Source: Gammaproteobacteria bacterium (lineage in GTDB: Bacteria > Pseudomonadota > Gammaproteobacteria > Ga0077554 > Ga007554). Taken from it: 64,000 nucleotides of DNA. The notes below the pieces were generated by a model that searched no databases, was not told the DNA's origin, and saw only the letters and a program-made list of their open reading frames with translations. This document shows, in pieces, positions 62,979 to 64,000 of the stretch. The stretch lies in assembly GCA_040183005.1 (NCBI GenBank), contig JAMPIW010000007.1, forward strand, positions 620,001 through 684,000. Direction: 5' to 3'. How positions within the stretch are numbered: position 1 is the stretch's first letter; each line of letters starts with the position of its first letter. The translations under genes and the position numbers were made by a program.

Positions 62979-63964
62979 TTTACGAATCTCCTTGCAACTT
63001 GTATGGCGGCAGTAGCGGTCGAGACCAGTCTCGATGTTGCTACTATCACGTTGGATTCGATTGCTTGCGCACCGAAGCTACGCTTAAATGCCATGACACC
63101 CTCAAGTCCCCCGCTGGGATTAAAGTCAAACCACTTAGAGCCCCGCTCAGAAGCGTCTTTGATTACTTCATACATCAGCAAGTTTACCGGTCTTAATTCG
63201 AAATGGCTTGATAGTGCCGCCCCATGCCAGTACACAACATGCGTCGGAGAATAGAAACAGAGCGCCCCTGCAATCATTAAACCATCATGCTTGGCTAACC
63301 AAAGCCTGACATTGGGTGATGTCCGCCGAAAAACTGCTTCGAAAATATCCCAAGAGTAAGCTGACGTTGTGTTTTCGCCCCAGCGATTCAATGAGTCCTC
63401 GTACACACGAAAATAGTTTTTCCAGTCTTCTAGGGTTTCGGCTACGCATACCTCGACCCGTGCTTTGCGTGCTTTGCGTGCAGCCGATGCGTGCCCCTTT
63501 GTCCAGCCACGATAGATTTCTTCGAAACCGATAGATAAATCCAAGGCATGGGTCTCGCCCTCGGTTAGGCAGCCAAGTCCGCCAGGATGTAATACCTTTT
63601 CATAAGGATTAAAGCGCCATATCAAATCGGGATAACGCTTGACGATCAATTGCATCAGCAATTTTTGCTGTGGCTCATCAAGCGAGACTTTGGCAAGCCA
63701 CCCGCCAAACGTACCGCCTGGCGAGGAAATATGTCGCTTTGCGAGACCTTTGAGTGTTTTTTCTTTACTGAACGGCAAAACAATCTGCGTCCCATCAGAA
63801 AGTGCAATCCCCAGAGGATCGGGTGTAATTTTTCCCTGACTGTAATCCGCCCATATCTCAACCCACTCTCTACTATGGAAATAGGTTGAGTACAGACAAT
63901 TACGCCATGCATCATCCCACTCGCCCGCTAATGGCACCCAAGTTTTTACAATGCTCAAAGTCAT
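62975..63964 (-). CDS. FemAB-like GNAT-fold protein
   Basis: A 329-residue protein. The C-terminal half has GALCFYSPTHVVYWHGAALS and RPVNLLMYEVIKDASERGSK with WFDFNPSGGLEGVMAFKRSFGA, the acetyltransferase_6/FemAB signature. Members of this group attach amino acids or acyl groups, and in polysaccharide loci they are common near exosortase or O-antigen genes. Here it may acylate an amino sugar (inference). It overlaps both neighbours by four bases. An N-terminal tract of uncertain fold covers about 100 residues. Confidence 0.82.
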   Translation of the reverse strand: MTLSIVKTWVPLAGEWDDAWRNCLYSTYFHSREWVEIWADYSQGKITPDPLGIALSDGTQIVLPFSKEKTLKGLAKRHISSPGGTFGGWLAKVSLDEPQQKLLMQLIVKRYPDLIWRFNPYEKVLHPGGLGCLTEGETHALDLSIGFEEIYRGWTKGHASAARKARKARVEVCVAETLEDWKNYFRVYEDSLNRWGENTTSAYSWDIFEAVFRRTSPNVRLWLAKHDGLMIAGALCFYSPTHVVYWHGAALSSHFELRPVNLLMYEVIKDASERGSKWFDFNPSGGLEGVMAFKRSFGAQAIESNVIVATSRLVSTATAAIQVARRFVK

Positions 63965-64000
63965 TGCTTGGTCAGTGCTGCTTTTACCGCAACGACGACA
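63961..64000 (-). CDS. 3' end of an upstream gene, cut by window edge
   Basis: The last 12 codons VVVAVKAALTKQ and a TGA stop are visible. The stop overlaps the ATG of the FemAB-like gene (ATGA), as seen throughout this operon, so it is very likely the preceding cistron. The product cannot be identified from so little sequence. Confidence 0.5.
   Translation of the reverse strand, partial: VVVAVKAALTKQ

Overview
The window looks like a chromosomal segment of a Gammaproteobacterium. The evidence is gene order and product type: yciB–YCII protein–bolA, yciO–M50 protease–trpS–scpA–scpB–rluB, lolCD, aguAB and oxygen-independent hemN. Base composition is moderately GC-rich, with clearly AT-richer patches in the surface-polysaccharide regions. 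No rRNA, tRNA or CRISPR array was seen.

Layout. (1) 1–14501, plus strand: the right part of an exopolysaccharide/surface-glycan locus. It has a GT4, an AsnB-type amidotransferase, GT2 and other GT-A enzymes, a polysaccharide deacetylase, an FkbM methyltransferase and a very large GT2–membrane–alkaline-phosphatase-superfamily fusion. Decayed acyltransferase and ArnC/DPM-like genes lie in the middle (6404–7167). (2) 14458–25142: a TPR lipoprotein-like gene next to a short palindromic element, two diguanylate cyclases, agmatine catabolism (aguA, aguB), phosphoglucomutase, an alanine–glyoxylate-type aminotransferase, a MITE-like element, a 5' leuA remnant, and bolA/YCII/yciB. (3) 25285–39103: housekeeping block with yciO, M50 protease, trpS, scpAB, rluB, an Endo III-like glycosylase, glycerophosphodiesterase, a GlpD-like oxidase, LolCD, a Na/Ca exchanger and a P-type Ca2+ ATPase. 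(4) 39300–44869: a decayed PQQ-type sugar dehydrogenase, then an unusual divergent group. A P-loop NTPase, a MetA-like acyltransferase and an HxD…H cupin-type oxygenase run leftward; an AsnB-like enzyme lacking the N-terminal Cys runs rightward. This is my best candidate for an undescribed pathway. (5) 44926–46965: hemN and an Smr-domain protein. (6) 64000–47084, minus strand: a compact O-antigen/capsule operon whose genes mostly overlap at start/stop codons. It encodes a FemAB-like GNAT, hexapeptide acyltransferase, methyltransferases, Wzx flippase, Wzy/WaaL-like polymerase, several GTs and AsnB.

The O-antigen operon carries two insertions. A 1378-bp ISL3-family element (54081–55458, 8-bp target duplication CAATTTAA) splits a methyltransferase gene; removing it with one duplication copy restores the reading frame exactly. 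A hipBA toxin–antitoxin module sits between an intact asnB and a frameshifted 5' asnB remnant. The two glycan loci together hold two intact AsnB-type genes and one remnant, suggesting amidated sugars or uronic acids in the surface polymers.
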